Part shown: positions 1-7,621 of the stretch, piece after piece
How positions within the stretch are numbered: the first letter of the stretch is position 1
Layout: every line of letters begins with the position of its first letter
Assembly: GCF_016908355.1 (NCBI RefSeq)
Contig: NZ_JAFBDT010000009.1
Coordinates: 1-64,000 of the forward strand
Source: Fusibacter tunisiensis
GTDB lineage: Bacteria; Bacillota; Clostridia; Peptostreptococcales; Acidaminobacteraceae
Reading direction: 5' to 3'
DNA length: 64,000 bases
Notes under the pieces: model-generated
Told to the model about the DNA's origin: nothing
The model's database searches: none
What the model saw: only the letters and a program-made list of their open reading frames with translations
Program-made: the position numbers and the translations under genes

Positions 1-117
1 AAGAAAAAATCCGAAGGTAAACATCATTATGTTGCTAACTCTCATGTTGCTAAAAAATTAATCAGAGTCATTCACCACTTACTGACCAATAACTTGCAAT
101 TTTATCCTCAAAAATAG
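1..117 (+). CDS. IS110-family transposase, C-terminal fragment (cut by window edge)
   Basis: Frame 1 is open from the first base to a TAG at 115-117 and encodes 38 residues. They include the stretch GKHHYVANSHVAKKLIRVI, which matches the conserved C-terminal part of IS110/IS1111 transposases (typically G-K-x-x-x-V-A-x-x-x-V-A-R-K-L). These are DEDD-type transposases that act with a structured element-encoded RNA and usually leave no long terminal inverted repeats. Only the 3' end of the gene is in the window, so intactness cannot be judged. The AT-rich bases after the stop (118 to about 300) may contain the element's right end, but I see no boundary. Confidence 0.72.
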   Translation, partial: KKKSEGKHHYVANSHVAKKLIRVIHHLLTNNLQFYPQK

Positions 118-329
118 CCAATAATTCAATTTTTATTTCAGTAGATTTCTCTACTTCTTTTTGTCGTGCAATTTTTTAACTTTAATTTTATTTAGATTAT
201 TTTGTTTTTTCTATTGACTTCATATAGTTAGTCTCATAAACCTAGTTTATCATAAAAATGAATTTATGGGGAAAATATTAAGTTAATTCTTTAACAATAT
301 AACTTAACAAATTGTTATTATTTAATGAC

Positions 330-358
330 TTGACAGTTGGGGAATGACTTATTAAAAT
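330..358 (+). promoter_or_regulatory. SigA promoter of cysK-cysE
   Basis: TTGACA at 330-335 and TAAAAT at 353-358 are separated by 17 bases. Transcription would start near 365, giving a leader of about 60 bases before cysK. A partly symmetrical AAATTCC...AAGGATT stretch (366-390) lies just downstream and could be a repressor site, but its match to known CymR sites is weak. The upstream bases 118-329 are AT-rich and show no gene. Confidence 0.7.
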
Positions 359-423
359 GAAAAGAAATTCCTAGTAAAATAATAAGGATTAAAATGTGCA
401 CTGTAGAGAGAGGGAAAAAGGGT

Positions 424-1338
424 ATGAAATATTTTAAAGCATTAGATTTGATTGGTAAGACGCCAATCGTTAAACTGAATAAAGTGGTAGATGCTACTGA
501 AATGGCAGACATCTACATTAAGTTAGAGGGTTTAAATTTAACAGGCAGTGTTAAGGCGCGTGCGGCTTATGGCATGATTACCGGGGCAGAAAATGAGGGC
601 ATACTAAAACCTGGTATGACACTTGTTGAACCAAGTAGTGGAAACACGGGAATAGCGCTGGCCTTAATTGGTAAAATGAAAGGGTATTCAGTGACTATTG
701 TTATGCCTGAAACCATGAGTGTTGAACGTCGCAATATTATAAAAGCTTATGGTGCAAATTTGATTTTAACTGAGGGCGGTAAAGGCATGAGTGGCGCTAT
801 TGAGGAAGCCTCAAAGTTGGCTGAAAATGACACCTACTATATGCCTCAGCAGTTTAAGAACAAATACAACGCATGGATTCACTATGAAACCACTTCAGAA
901 GAAATATTGATAGACATGCCAGTATTGGATGCTTTTGTGGCAACAGTTGGAACTGGTGGTACAGTTTCAGGTGTTGGTAAAAAATTAAAAGAAGTTCGAC
1001 AGTCTGTAGAAATTATTGCTGTGGAGCCTCTGGAATCCAGTGTTTTATCTGGAAATTCTCCTGGACCGCACAAGATTCAAGGAATAGGTGCAGGTTTTAA
1101 ACCAGATGTTTTGGCGTTAGATGTTATAGATCGGGTCCTTACTGTTTCCAGTGAAGAAGCCTATGAAATGACCCGTCAATTATTTGTAAAAGAAGGCTTG
1201 TTTTTGGGAATTTCATCGGGTGCAGCAGTTGTTGCTGCCATTGAAACAGCTAAAAGACTTGGGCCTGGGAAAGTGGTGTTGACCCTGTCTCCAGATAGTG
1301 GGGAAAAATATATTTCCAGCCAAGTTTTTACAGAATAG
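424..1338 (+). CDS. cysK: Cysteine synthase (O-acetylserine sulfhydrylase)
   Basis: This 304-residue PLP enzyme makes cysteine from O-acetylserine and sulfide. The PLP lysine lies in GSVKARAA (K44), the substrate loop is SSGNTG (71-76) and the phosphate-binding loop is GTGGT (176-180). Most CysK proteins read SVKDR at the lysine, so the alanine here is a deviation. I chose the ATG at 424, preceded by AGAGAGGG at 405-414, because family members start just before this point. An in-frame ATG at 394 with AAGG upstream is an alternative and would add ten residues. It is followed nine bases later by cysE, so the pair converts serine to cysteine as one operon. Confidence 0.93.
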   Translation: MKYFKALDLIGKTPIVKLNKVVDATEMADIYIKLEGLNLTGSVKARAAYGMITGAENEGILKPGMTLVEPSSGNTGIALALIGKMKGYSVTIVMPETMSVERRNIIKAYGANLILTEGGKGMSGAIEEASKLAENDTYYMPQQFKNKYNAWIHYETTSEEILIDMPVLDAFVATVGTGGTVSGVGKKLKEVRQSVEIIAVEPLESSVLSGNSPGPHKIQGIGAGFKPDVLALDVIDRVLTVSSEEAYEMTRQLFVKEGLFLGISSGAAVVAAIETAKRLGPGKVVLTLSPDSGEKYISSQVFTE

Positions 1339-1347
1339 GAGAAAGAA

Positions 1348-1926
1348 ATGTTAAAATCAGCACAACACTATTTAAATCATATTAGGCAGAATGATCCTTC
1401 GGTAAGAAGTGGTTTAGAATTAATACTGTATCCAAGCGTCCATGCAATTTTATTGTATCGTGTGGGGAATTGGTTTTATATGCATAAACTGTATTTCTTG
1501 GCCCGCTTAATTTCACAAGTGGCACGGTTTTTAACGGGAATTGAAATTCATCCAGGTGCGACGATTGGAAAAGCGCTTTTTATTGATCATGGTATGGGCG
1601 TTGTTATTGGTGAAACTTGTGTTATTGGAGACTATGTTACCATTTATCAGGGTGTAACATTAGGGGGCACAGGCAAAGAAAAAGGGAAAAGACATCCAAG
1701 TGTAGGAGATCGTGTGGTCATTGGTGCGGGTGCTAAAATTTTGGGACCGATTCACATTGCATCAGGCACAAAAATTGGTGCTGGATCTGTGGTTTTAACA
1801 GACACACTTACAGAGTCTACGGCAGTGGGTGTTCCTGCCCGTATTATTGGCGGTAGGCAAAATGCTGTGATTCCCATAGCATCTCATAAAGATAAGATTA
1901 GCATTTACAATGATATGGTGATTTAG
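1348..1926 (+). CDS. cysE: Serine O-acetyltransferase
   Basis: The protein (192 residues) transfers acetyl from acetyl-CoA to serine, giving the substrate for the CysK encoded directly upstream. It has the short Firmicute CysE layout: a helical N-terminal part, then a left-handed beta-helix of hexapeptide repeats from about residue 65 ([20 protein letters not shown], then [20 protein letters not shown]). The histidines of FIDHGMG and of KRHPSVGD are the usual active-site residues. An AGGAGA ribosome binding site sits between the two genes. The context strongly supports a serine-specific, cysteine-biosynthetic role. Confidence 0.95.
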   Translation: MLKSAQHYLNHIRQNDPSVRSGLELILYPSVHAILLYRVGNWFYMHKLYFLARLISQVARFLTGIEIHPGATIGKALFIDHGMGVVIGETCVIGDYVTIYQGVTLGGTGKEKGKRHPSVGDRVVIGAGAKILGPIHIASGTKIGAGSVVLTDTLTESTAVGVPARIIGGRQNAVIPIASHKDKISIYNDMVI

Positions 1927-2008
1927 TAACTTATGTGACAGAAAAACCAAATCATTTCAGTTATGATTCACTTAGAGAGAGAAATTGAGAGCAATGGAGG
2001 GTATTTAA

Positions 2009-2734
2009 GTGAAACGAAATGTGATTGAAATTAATGAAGAACTATGTATTGGTTGTGGGCTTTGTGCTACAGCCTGTTTACAAGGTGCGATTGAAATTAT
2101 TGATGGGAAGGCAAAATTAACCAGTGACTCTTATTGTGATGGATTGGGAATGTGTTTGCCCAAATGTCCTGTAGATGCAATTCATATGGTAGAGAAAGAA
2201 ACGGATTCTTTTGATACAACGCGTAAAAATATTAAACTAAAAGAAGGGGGATGTGGTGGTACAGCAATTACCACATTTGACCGTGAATCAGTCCCACTTC
2301 AAACCGTTAAAACCATAACGAATACGCAAAAGCCTACAGAATCAAGACAGTCAGTTGAAGGCGTTATACAATCCGAATTGATGCAATGGCCTGTGCAACT
2401 TAAACTTGTTAGCGCAAATGCACCTTATTTTCAAAATGCTGATTTGTTAATTGCAGCAGATTGTACAGCTTTTGCCTATGGTGATTTTCACAGAGACTTT
2501 ATTAAGAATAAGGTTACTGTAATTGGATGTCCGAAACTAGACGACAACCAGTATAATCAAGATAAGATTGCTGAAATATTAAAACAAAATTCGATTAAAA
2601 GTATCACTGTGGTGCGTATGGAAGTTCCGTGTTGCAATGGCATTATACATGCAGTTAAAGAAGCCATGTTGGCTGCAAAGTGTATTGTTCCATATTCTGA
2701 AGTGGTGATATCAACAGATGGCAGAATTAAATAG
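2009..2734 (+). CDS. 4Fe-4S ferredoxin-type protein with C-terminal CC domain
   Basis: The protein has 241 residues and starts at a GTG after GGAGG. An N-terminal two-cluster ferredoxin module is visible: CIGCGLCATAC (first cluster) and CDGLGMCLPKCP (second). The second lacks the normal CxxC spacing and has the CDGLG variant, so that cluster may have three cysteine ligands or be altered. The remaining 160 residues end in a region with VPCCNGI (adjacent cysteines), typical of a poorly characterised family of redox proteins in anaerobes. Its function is unknown; electron transfer is inferred. It ends tail to tail with the minus-strand PhzF gene, overlapping it by eight bases. Confidence 0.75.
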   Translation: MKRNVIEINEELCIGCGLCATACLQGAIEIIDGKAKLTSDSYCDGLGMCLPKCPVDAIHMVEKETDSFDTTRKNIKLKEGGCGGTAITTFDRESVPLQTVKTITNTQKPTESRQSVEGVIQSELMQWPVQLKLVSANAPYFQNADLLIAADCTAFAYGDFHRDFIKNKVTVIGCPKLDDNQYNQDKIAEILKQNSIKSITVVRMEVPCCNGIIHAVKEAMLAAKCIVPYSEVVISTDGRIK

Positions 2735-3578
2735 TCACCGTTTTAACCCAATGACAGTGCCCCCCGACCCAAATGGATTTTTCTGTTTGGGTTTTTTTTG
2801 ATTTTATTTGAATTGCACTGGTATGGTTCATGGCAACACCTTGAAGTACAAGCGCTTCAAACAGGTCTTGATTGGGATAAATATGGTGATGTAAATAGGC
2901 GGCGAGTGCACCGTTGGAAGTCCCGGTTGCAGATTCTTCATTAATACCATAAAGTGGGGCAAAATTGCGAGCGTAGAGTGTATTGTTTTCAATTGTGAAG
3001 ACATGGGCACCAACGACATTTAGTTGCTTAGAAACTTGGCTTAGTGCTTCAAATGAAACACTTAGAGCATTCAAATCTTTTTCTGACTTGACTTTTAGGA
3101 TCAAATCGTCAAGCCCAGTATTCCAAATTTCAATTGGGTAGTGGGCCTCTTCATTTATTTTTATCGAAAAACAAGCTTCAACTTTTTGTCTTTCTACAAG
3201 GTTTATCAGTCTAAAATGAGGCGTGGGTTGTTTCATGAATAGTGTGCCATCGCCTTTAATTTCGATTTTAATCATACCAGCCTTTGTCCCAATGTTTAGA
3301 CTTTTTTTATGTGTTTTACCTAATCTGGACAGCATGTGTATAGAGGCCAATGTGGCATGTCCGCATAGGGGGACTTCATCAGTCGGTGTGAAAAAACGAA
3401 TTTCGAAATCATAGGCTCCTTTTCCAGAAACAATAAAAGCTGTCTCTGATAGATTCAAAAACGATGCGATTTCTTGCATTTTTTCTTCAGGTGGGTAAAC
3501 CGCTTCTAAAAGTATAACGCCAGCTGGGTTTCCACCTGTTTCTTGATGGGTAAAACTATTGACGATATAGGCATTCAT
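2727..3578 (-). CDS. PhzF-family isomerase/epimerase-like protein
   Basis: This 283-residue protein has the PhzF (diaminopimelate-epimerase fold) signatures: the N-terminal AYIVNSFTHQETGGNPAGV, the catalytic-type glutamate in LNLSETAFIV, CGHATLAS, and a C-terminal ESATGTSNGALAAYL. PhzF isomerises a phenazine precursor, but most family members have unknown substrates and no phenazine genes are present here. Its ATG overlaps the recU stop by four bases (ATGA), so it is translated from the same transcript as recU. Confidence 0.88.
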   Translation of the reverse strand: MNAYIVNSFTHQETGGNPAGVILLEAVYPPEEKMQEIASFLNLSETAFIVSGKGAYDFEIRFFTPTDEVPLCGHATLASIHMLSRLGKTHKKSLNIGTKAGMIKIEIKGDGTLFMKQPTPHFRLINLVERQKVEACFSIKINEEAHYPIEIWNTGLDDLILKVKSEKDLNALSVSFEALSQVSKQLNVVGAHVFTIENNTLYARNFAPLYGINEESATGTSNGALAAYLHHHIYPNQDLFEALVLQGVAMNHTSAIQIKSKKTQTEKSIWVGGHCHWVKTVTI

Positions 3579-4111
3579 TTTTGCCCTCCTTTTTGTGCTT
3601 TATATGTGACGTAAGTATTAAGCGTGTCCAAATAGTTTAATATGCTGCCGCCTCGACTTGTTTCGATTTTGAACTCCGGTAACATGGCCTTATAGGGGAT
3701 AGACCTTCTGGAATCGGTTTTCTGATAGTCCAACAAGAGTTCTAGGGGAATTAAATAATAGGAATCATTGAATTTAAAGTGGACAATGATAAAGGCTAAA
3801 CCGCCTTGTGCTGATACATCTTGCATATAGGTTATTTGATGTGCATGAATATTGCTTAAGGGCAGACTTTTTAAGTGTGTTTCTTTAGCATCGAATGCTA
3901 TGAAGACCCCTTGCGCGATTCCAATAAAGTCCACAGTTGATTTTTTTTCAAAAAAACCGCGCGTAATGACGCCATTTGAACTGATTTCAGCAACTTTAAC
4001 GGGCGTGCTAACTTTATCGATTCGACATAAGTTCAATGTATGATAGTATTGGTTCGTCAAAACAATAAGATCTTCAAGTGCATCTCCACGATGACCTCTT
4101 TTTCCCCACAT
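3575..4111 (-). CDS. recU: Holliday junction resolvase RecU
   Basis: RecU resolves Holliday junctions in recombination and chromosome segregation in Firmicutes. The 178-residue protein has RGHRGDALEDL near the N-terminus, a K-x-x-TPVKV segment, the nuclease core TVDFIGIAQG followed by IAFDAKET (metal-binding D, D and K), and GGLAFIIVHF. Family members are usually 170-210 residues, so it is full length. It is the first gene of a two-gene minus-strand unit with the PhzF gene. In many Firmicutes recU neighbours ponA, but not here. Confidence 0.88.
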   Translation of the reverse strand: MWGKRGHRGDALEDLIVLTNQYYHTLNLCRIDKVSTPVKVAEISSNGVITRGFFEKKSTVDFIGIAQGVFIAFDAKETHLKSLPLSNIHAHQITYMQDVSAQGGLAFIIVHFKFNDSYYLIPLELLLDYQKTDSRRSIPYKAMLPEFKIETSRGGSILNYLDTLNTYVTYKAQKGGQK

Positions 4112-4156
4112 AAAACCCCTCCTTTATAGGTTTAGTCTACCATGATTTTGTAAACC

Positions 4157-4207
4157 TGTGAATAATGAAGCGTGACATGTGGATAAAAGTGTGGATAATG
4201 TGTATAA
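4157..4207. repeat. Cluster of DnaA-box-like nonamers
   Basis: Four same-strand nonamers lie in 51 bases upstream of recU: TGTGAATAA (4157-4165), TGTGGATAA (4178-4186), TGTGGATAA (4190-4198) and TGTGTATAA (4199-4207). Two are exact matches to the classical DnaA box (TTATCCACA on the other strand) and two differ at one base. A further TGTGGATAG is at 4391-4399. The stretch 4112-4440 contains no gene, and this is its main visible content. DnaA binding is inferred from consensus only. Confidence 0.55.
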
Positions 4208-4440
4208 ACGAACGTTTGACAAAGTGCATATCGGGTATTTTTAGGATAACGCCCATGAATGAGATGAAATTGGTGAATTTTAGGCATAGTTTGTTAATAA
4301 ATGTTCGATAATTATTTACACAAAGTTAACATTAGCCTATATTTTTTGAGTTTTGCGTTGATATTAGGTTCACATAATATCGCTGTAAAATGTGGATAGA
4401 GTGTTAACAAACTGTTCATATCTTGTTGGTATAAAAAGAA

Positions 4441-4469
4441 TTGACACAGAAAACAAAAACAGGTATCAT
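4441..4469 (+). promoter_or_regulatory. SigA promoter of the selenoprotein gene
   Basis: TTGACA (4441-4446) and TATCAT (4464-4469) are 17 bases apart. Transcription would begin near 4476, directly before the GC-rich hairpin that abuts the ribosome binding site. Confidence 0.65.
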
Positions 4470-4477
4470 ATGTTTGA

Positions 4478-4500
4478 CCCCCGTTGGGCGGGGGAGGAGG
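4478..4500 (+). promoter_or_regulatory. GC-rich hairpin at the ribosome binding site
   Basis: CCCCC (4478-4482) can pair with GGGGG (4490-4494) around a seven-base loop. The 3' arm overlaps the start of GGAGGAGG (4493-4500), the Shine-Dalgarno sequence of the gene at 4506. The hairpin would be at the very 5' end of the transcript and could stabilise it or limit ribosome access. This is inference from the sequence alone. Confidence 0.45.
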
Positions 4501-4505
4501 ACGTT

Positions 4506-4793
4506 ATGAAATTTACTTTAACTGAGAAGGCGAAGTCTAAGTTAAAACGTGAAAAAAATAGCAAAGATGGGTACCGTGTTGCTGTTATGGGCATTGGCTG
4601 AGGTGGCCCAACTTTTGGACTTGTTCGGGACGAACAAAAGGAAAATGATTACATGGAAGAAGTTGAGGGTATCAATATCTTTGCAGATGCAGATCTTATA
4701 AACGCTCATTTAGGGTTTAAAATAGACTATTCTAGTTTTATTTTAACCAGAGGGTTTTATATTCAGGCACTTCACTATGGTTCGAGGTGCTAA
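4506..4793 (+). CDS. HesB-like selenoprotein (Sec encoded by TGA 4599-4601)
   Basis: The reading frame from ATG 4506 (GGAGGAGG upstream) meets TGA at 4599-4601 and continues open to TAA 4791-4793, giving 95 residues with selenocysteine at 32. The context is MGIG-U-GGPTFGLVRD. HesB/IscA proteins have a cysteine in the matching G-G-G-C-S-G-F loop, and a HesB-like selenoprotein family with Sec at this site is known in anaerobes. The only cysteine is the C-terminal residue, C95, in HYGSRC. A bacterial SECIS-type hairpin follows the TGA at the expected distance. HesB/IscA proteins bind iron or Fe-S clusters; a thiol/selenol redox role is also possible. A glutaredoxin gene follows 26 bases later. 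A simple nonsense mutation is unlikely because the downstream codons keep family sequence. Confidence 0.88.
4621..4637 (+). promoter_or_regulatory. Bacterial SECIS element
   Basis: TTGTTCG (4621-4627) and CGAACAA (4631-4637) form a perfect seven-base-pair stem with apical loop GGA. The loop starts 26 bases after the UGA (4599-4601) and has G in its first two positions. These are the known features of a bacterial SECIS recognised by SelB. The element is within the coding sequence, as is normal in bacteria. Confidence 0.82.
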
Positions 4794-4819
4794 AGTTTAT
4801 TATATGGAGGTAGAATTAT

Positions 4820-5053
4820 ATGTCTAAAAATGTAGTGGTATTTTCAAGCAATACTTGTGGCTATTGCACAATGGCAAAAGAGTACTTAAATGAAAAGGGT
4901 GTCTCTTTTACAGAAAAAAATGTATCAACTGATATCGAAGCGCGTAAGGAACTTATGAGTAAAGGGTTCATGGGTGTACCCGTAATCTATGTAGATGATG
5001 AAGTTATTCAAGGTTTCGATAAAGCTAAATTAGACTCACTGTTGGGTTTATAG
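4820..5053 (+). CDS. Glutaredoxin-like thiol oxidoreductase
   Basis: This 77-residue protein has the thioredoxin fold of the small glutaredoxin/NrdH group: beta strand VVVFSS, active site CGYC (C13, C16), and the cis-proline segment GVPVIYVDD near residue 55. It reduces disulfides or glutathione-type mixed disulfides in the cytoplasm. It starts at ATG 4820 behind GGAGG. The gene lies directly after the HesB-like selenoprotein and before a terminator, so the two are probably cotranscribed, and it could reduce the Sec/Cys centre of that protein (inference). Confidence 0.88.
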   Translation: MSKNVVVFSSNTCGYCTMAKEYLNEKGVSFTEKNVSTDIEARKELMSKGFMGVPVIYVDDEVIQGFDKAKLDSLLGL

Positions 5054-5065
5054 GACCAGTAATTA

Positions 5066-5090
5066 GGAGCCCCTCAAGGGCTCTTTTTAT
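5066..5090 (+). terminator. Terminator after glutaredoxin
   Basis: GAGCCC (5067-5072) pairs with GGGCTC (5078-5083) and is followed by CTTTTTAT. It separates the selenoprotein-glutaredoxin unit from the gene at 5120. Confidence 0.75.
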
Positions 5091-5119
5091 TTGAAAACAA
5101 ACAAAAATGGAGGTTATTG

Positions 5120-7609
5120 ATGAAACAGAAAGTGATTATCGTCGGTGGAGTCGCTGGTGGTGCAAGTGCTGCTGCCCGTTTGAGAAGAGTTGATGAGCAG
5201 GCTGAAATCATTATGGTTGAAAGGGGACCATACATATCTTTTGCAAATTGTGGTTTGCCTTATTATATTGGTGGCACAATTGAAGAAAGAAGCGCCTTAT
5301 TGGTTCAAACACCAGAAGACATGAATGCTAGGTTTCGAGTAGATGTACGTGTGGAAAACGAAGTGCTTTCCATAGATCGAGAAAAGAAAACGGTTCAAAT
5401 TAGAGACATTAAAGAAGATCGTGTTTATGAAGAATCTTATGACAAACTTGTGCTTTCGCCGGGGTCAACGCCACTTAAACCACCAATACCTGGTATTGAT
5501 GCGCCAAATATTTTTTCGCTATGGAATATACCGGATGTTGACAGAATAAAAGGGTTTGTGGATGGCATGAAGCCTAAAACAGCAGCAGTGATTGGTGGTG
5601 GATTTATAGGTCTTGAAATGGCTGAAAATTTACACGATCTTGGCATGGACGTTTCTGTTGTTGAAATGGCAGACCAAGTTATGGCGCCTGTTGACTTTGA
5701 AATGGCACAAATTGTTCACAAGCATATGAAGACCAAAAACGTTAATTTGCTTTTAGGTGATGGTGTTAAGAATTTTGAATACCATAATGGAAAGGCACGT
5801 GTAACACTTCAAAGTGGTAATCATATTGAAGTGGATATGGTGATTTTATCTATTGGTGTAAGACCTCAAAGCGAACTTGCTAAGAATGCTGGTCTTGAAA
5901 TGAATCAAAGAAACGGCATTGTGGTAAATGCGCACATGAAAACGTCGGATGAGAATATATATGCGATTGGTGATGCCATTGAAGTTGTGGATTTTATAAG
6001 TGGTGACAAGACAATGGTTCCACTTGCAGGGCCAGCAAATAAGCAAGGCCGAATTTGTGCAGATAATATTGCGGGGATTAATAGTGCCTATAAAGGGACT
6101 CAAGGGACCTCTGTCGCCAAAGTTTTTGATTTGACAGTGGCTTCCACAGGTGTTAACGAAAAAACTTTGAAACGCAATGGAAAAGAATATGGCAAGGATT
6201 ATTACACGACAATTGTGCATCCAAATTCACACGCAGGCTACTATCCAGGTGCTATTCCAATGACATTAAAGTTGATTTTTTCAACGGATGGAAAAGTGCT
6301 GGGTGCTCAAAATGTAGGTTATGATGGTGTTGAAAAACGCGTTGATGTGATTGCAACTGCAATTCGTTTTGGCGCAACTGTGTATGATTTGACAGAACTC
6401 GAACTTGCCTATGCACCGCCTTACTCATCTGCTAAAGACCCAGTCAATATGGCGGGTTACGTTGGAGAAAATATACTGAAAGGTGTAACAAAGCCTTTTC
6501 AATGGCATGAAATTAAAGATGTGGGTGAGGATGTTGTTATCTTGGATGTACGCGAACCCATTGAACGTGATTTAGGGTTTATAACAGGTTCGGTAAATAT
6601 CCCTGTGGATGAACTTAGGGACCGTTTAAGCGAACTGGACAGAAACAAAAAAATTGTCGTCTACTGTGCGGTTGGCATTAGGGGACATGCGGCATCAAGA
6701 ATTTTAATGCAAAATGGGTTTGAACATGTGTATAATCTCATGGGTGGCTACGCCACTTATGCGACAACGCTTTGTTTAGAAGATACAGCACTTTGTGGTG
6801 GTATTTCTTATGACGACGAAATTCATTTGTCTGAATCTGGCGATATTGAAGATACAAGAGAAATTCATGCCCACGATGCGAAGGTTGTAAAGCTTAATGC
6901 TTGTGGACTTCAGTGTCCAGGTCCAATCATGCAAGTGAGTAAATCAATTGCTGAAATGGATGCAGGCGATATTTTAGAGGTTAAGGCCACTGATCCTGGC
7001 TTTATGAGTGATATTGGTGTATGGTGCAATAAAACTGGGAACACATTAATTGAATCCGGTAAAGAGGACAAACAGTTCTACGCCCAAATACGAAAAGGAA
7101 CTAAAAAACCTGCAGTTAAAGAGCGCGTTGAAAACCCGAATGATGATAAGACCATGGTGGTTTTTAGTGGCGACTTGGATAAGGCAATTGCATCTTTGAT
7201 TATTGCAAATGGTGCTGCTTCAATGGGGAAAAAAGTTACGATGTTTTATACATTCTGGGGATTAAATGTGTTAAGGCGTCCGGAAAAAGTCAATGTCAAG
7301 AAAGACTTTATGAGCCGAATGTTCAGCAGTATGATGCCAAGAGGCACGCAAAAGTTAGGACTTTCAAAGATGAATATGTTTGGGATGGGTCCTAAAATGA
7401 TTCGCTCCGTTATGAAAAAGCACAATGTGGACTCATTGGAGGATCTTTTGAAAATGGCGATGGACAATGGCATCAAAATGGTTGCTTGTAACATGTCCAT
7501 GGACCTTATGGGCATTACAAAGGAAGAACTCATTGATGGTGTTGAACTCGGTGGTGTTGCAACCATGCTTGGTGCAGCTGAAGATTCAAATATGAGTATG
7601 TTTATCTAA
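5120..7609 (+). CDS. CoA-disulfide reductase fused to rhodanese, TusA and DsrE domains
   Basis: The 829-residue protein joins four sulfur-handling modules. Residues 1 to about 450 are a FAD/NAD(P)H CoA-disulfide reductase with GGVAGGASAAARLRR and the redox cysteine in SFANCGLPYY. A rhodanese follows at about 460-555 with active cysteine in VVYCAVGIRG. A TusA/SirA domain (about 595-665) has ACGLQCPGPI, and a C-terminal DsrE-like domain ends the chain. The modules suggest reduction of CoA persulfides or polysulfide and relay of the sulfane sulfur. ATG 5120 follows TGGAGGT; a TTG at 5117 is too close to that site. A CsoR/CstR-type repressor gene begins 12 bases downstream, which fits persulfide-responsive control. 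Confidence 0.93.
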   Translation: MKQKVIIVGGVAGGASAAARLRRVDEQAEIIMVERGPYISFANCGLPYYIGGTIEERSALLVQTPEDMNARFRVDVRVENEVLSIDREKKTVQIRDIKEDRVYEESYDKLVLSPGSTPLKPPIPGIDAPNIFSLWNIPDVDRIKGFVDGMKPKTAAVIGGGFIGLEMAENLHDLGMDVSVVEMADQVMAPVDFEMAQIVHKHMKTKNVNLLLGDGVKNFEYHNGKARVTLQSGNHIEVDMVILSIGVRPQSELAKNAGLEMNQRNGIVVNAHMKTSDENIYAIGDAIEVVDFISGDKTMVPLAGPANKQGRICADNIAGINSAYKGTQGTSVAKVFDLTVASTGVNEKTLKRNGKEYGKDYYTTIVHPNSHAGYYPGAIPMTLKLIFSTDGKVLGAQNVGYDGVEKRVDVIATAIRFGATVYDLTELELAYAPPYSSAKDPVNMAGYVGENILKGVTKPFQWHEIKDVGEDVVILDVREPIERDLGFITGSVNIPVDELRDRLSELDRNKKIVVYCAVGIRGHAASRILMQNGFEHVYNLMGGYATYATTLCLEDTALCGGISYDDEIHLSESGDIEDTREIHAHDAKVVKLNACGLQCPGPIMQVSKSIAEMDAGDILEVKATDPGFMSDIGVWCNKTGNTLIESGKEDKQFYAQIRKGTKKPAVKERVENPNDDKTMVVFSGDLDKAIASLIIANGAASMGKKVTMFYTFWGLNVLRRPEKVNVKKDFMSRMFSSMMPRGTQKLGLSKMNMFGMGPKMIRSVMKKHNVDSLEDLLKMAMDNGIKMVACNMSMDLMGITKEELIDGVELGGVATMLGAAEDSNMSMFI

Positions 7610-7621
7610 TGGGAGTTGACC

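Noticed and set aside
366..390. CymR-type operator at cysK
   Set aside because: Symmetry and match to the known consensus are too weak to list as a feature.
4112..4505. Possible chromosomal replication origin because of DnaA boxes
   Set aside because: No dnaA, dnaN, rnpA/rpmH or gidA genes flank it, and no clear unwinding element; a control or titration site is more modest.
4599..4601. TGA read as a nonsense mutation giving a pseudogene
   Set aside because: The frame continues with family-like sequence to 4793, Sec replaces the family cysteine, and a SECIS-type hairpin is present.
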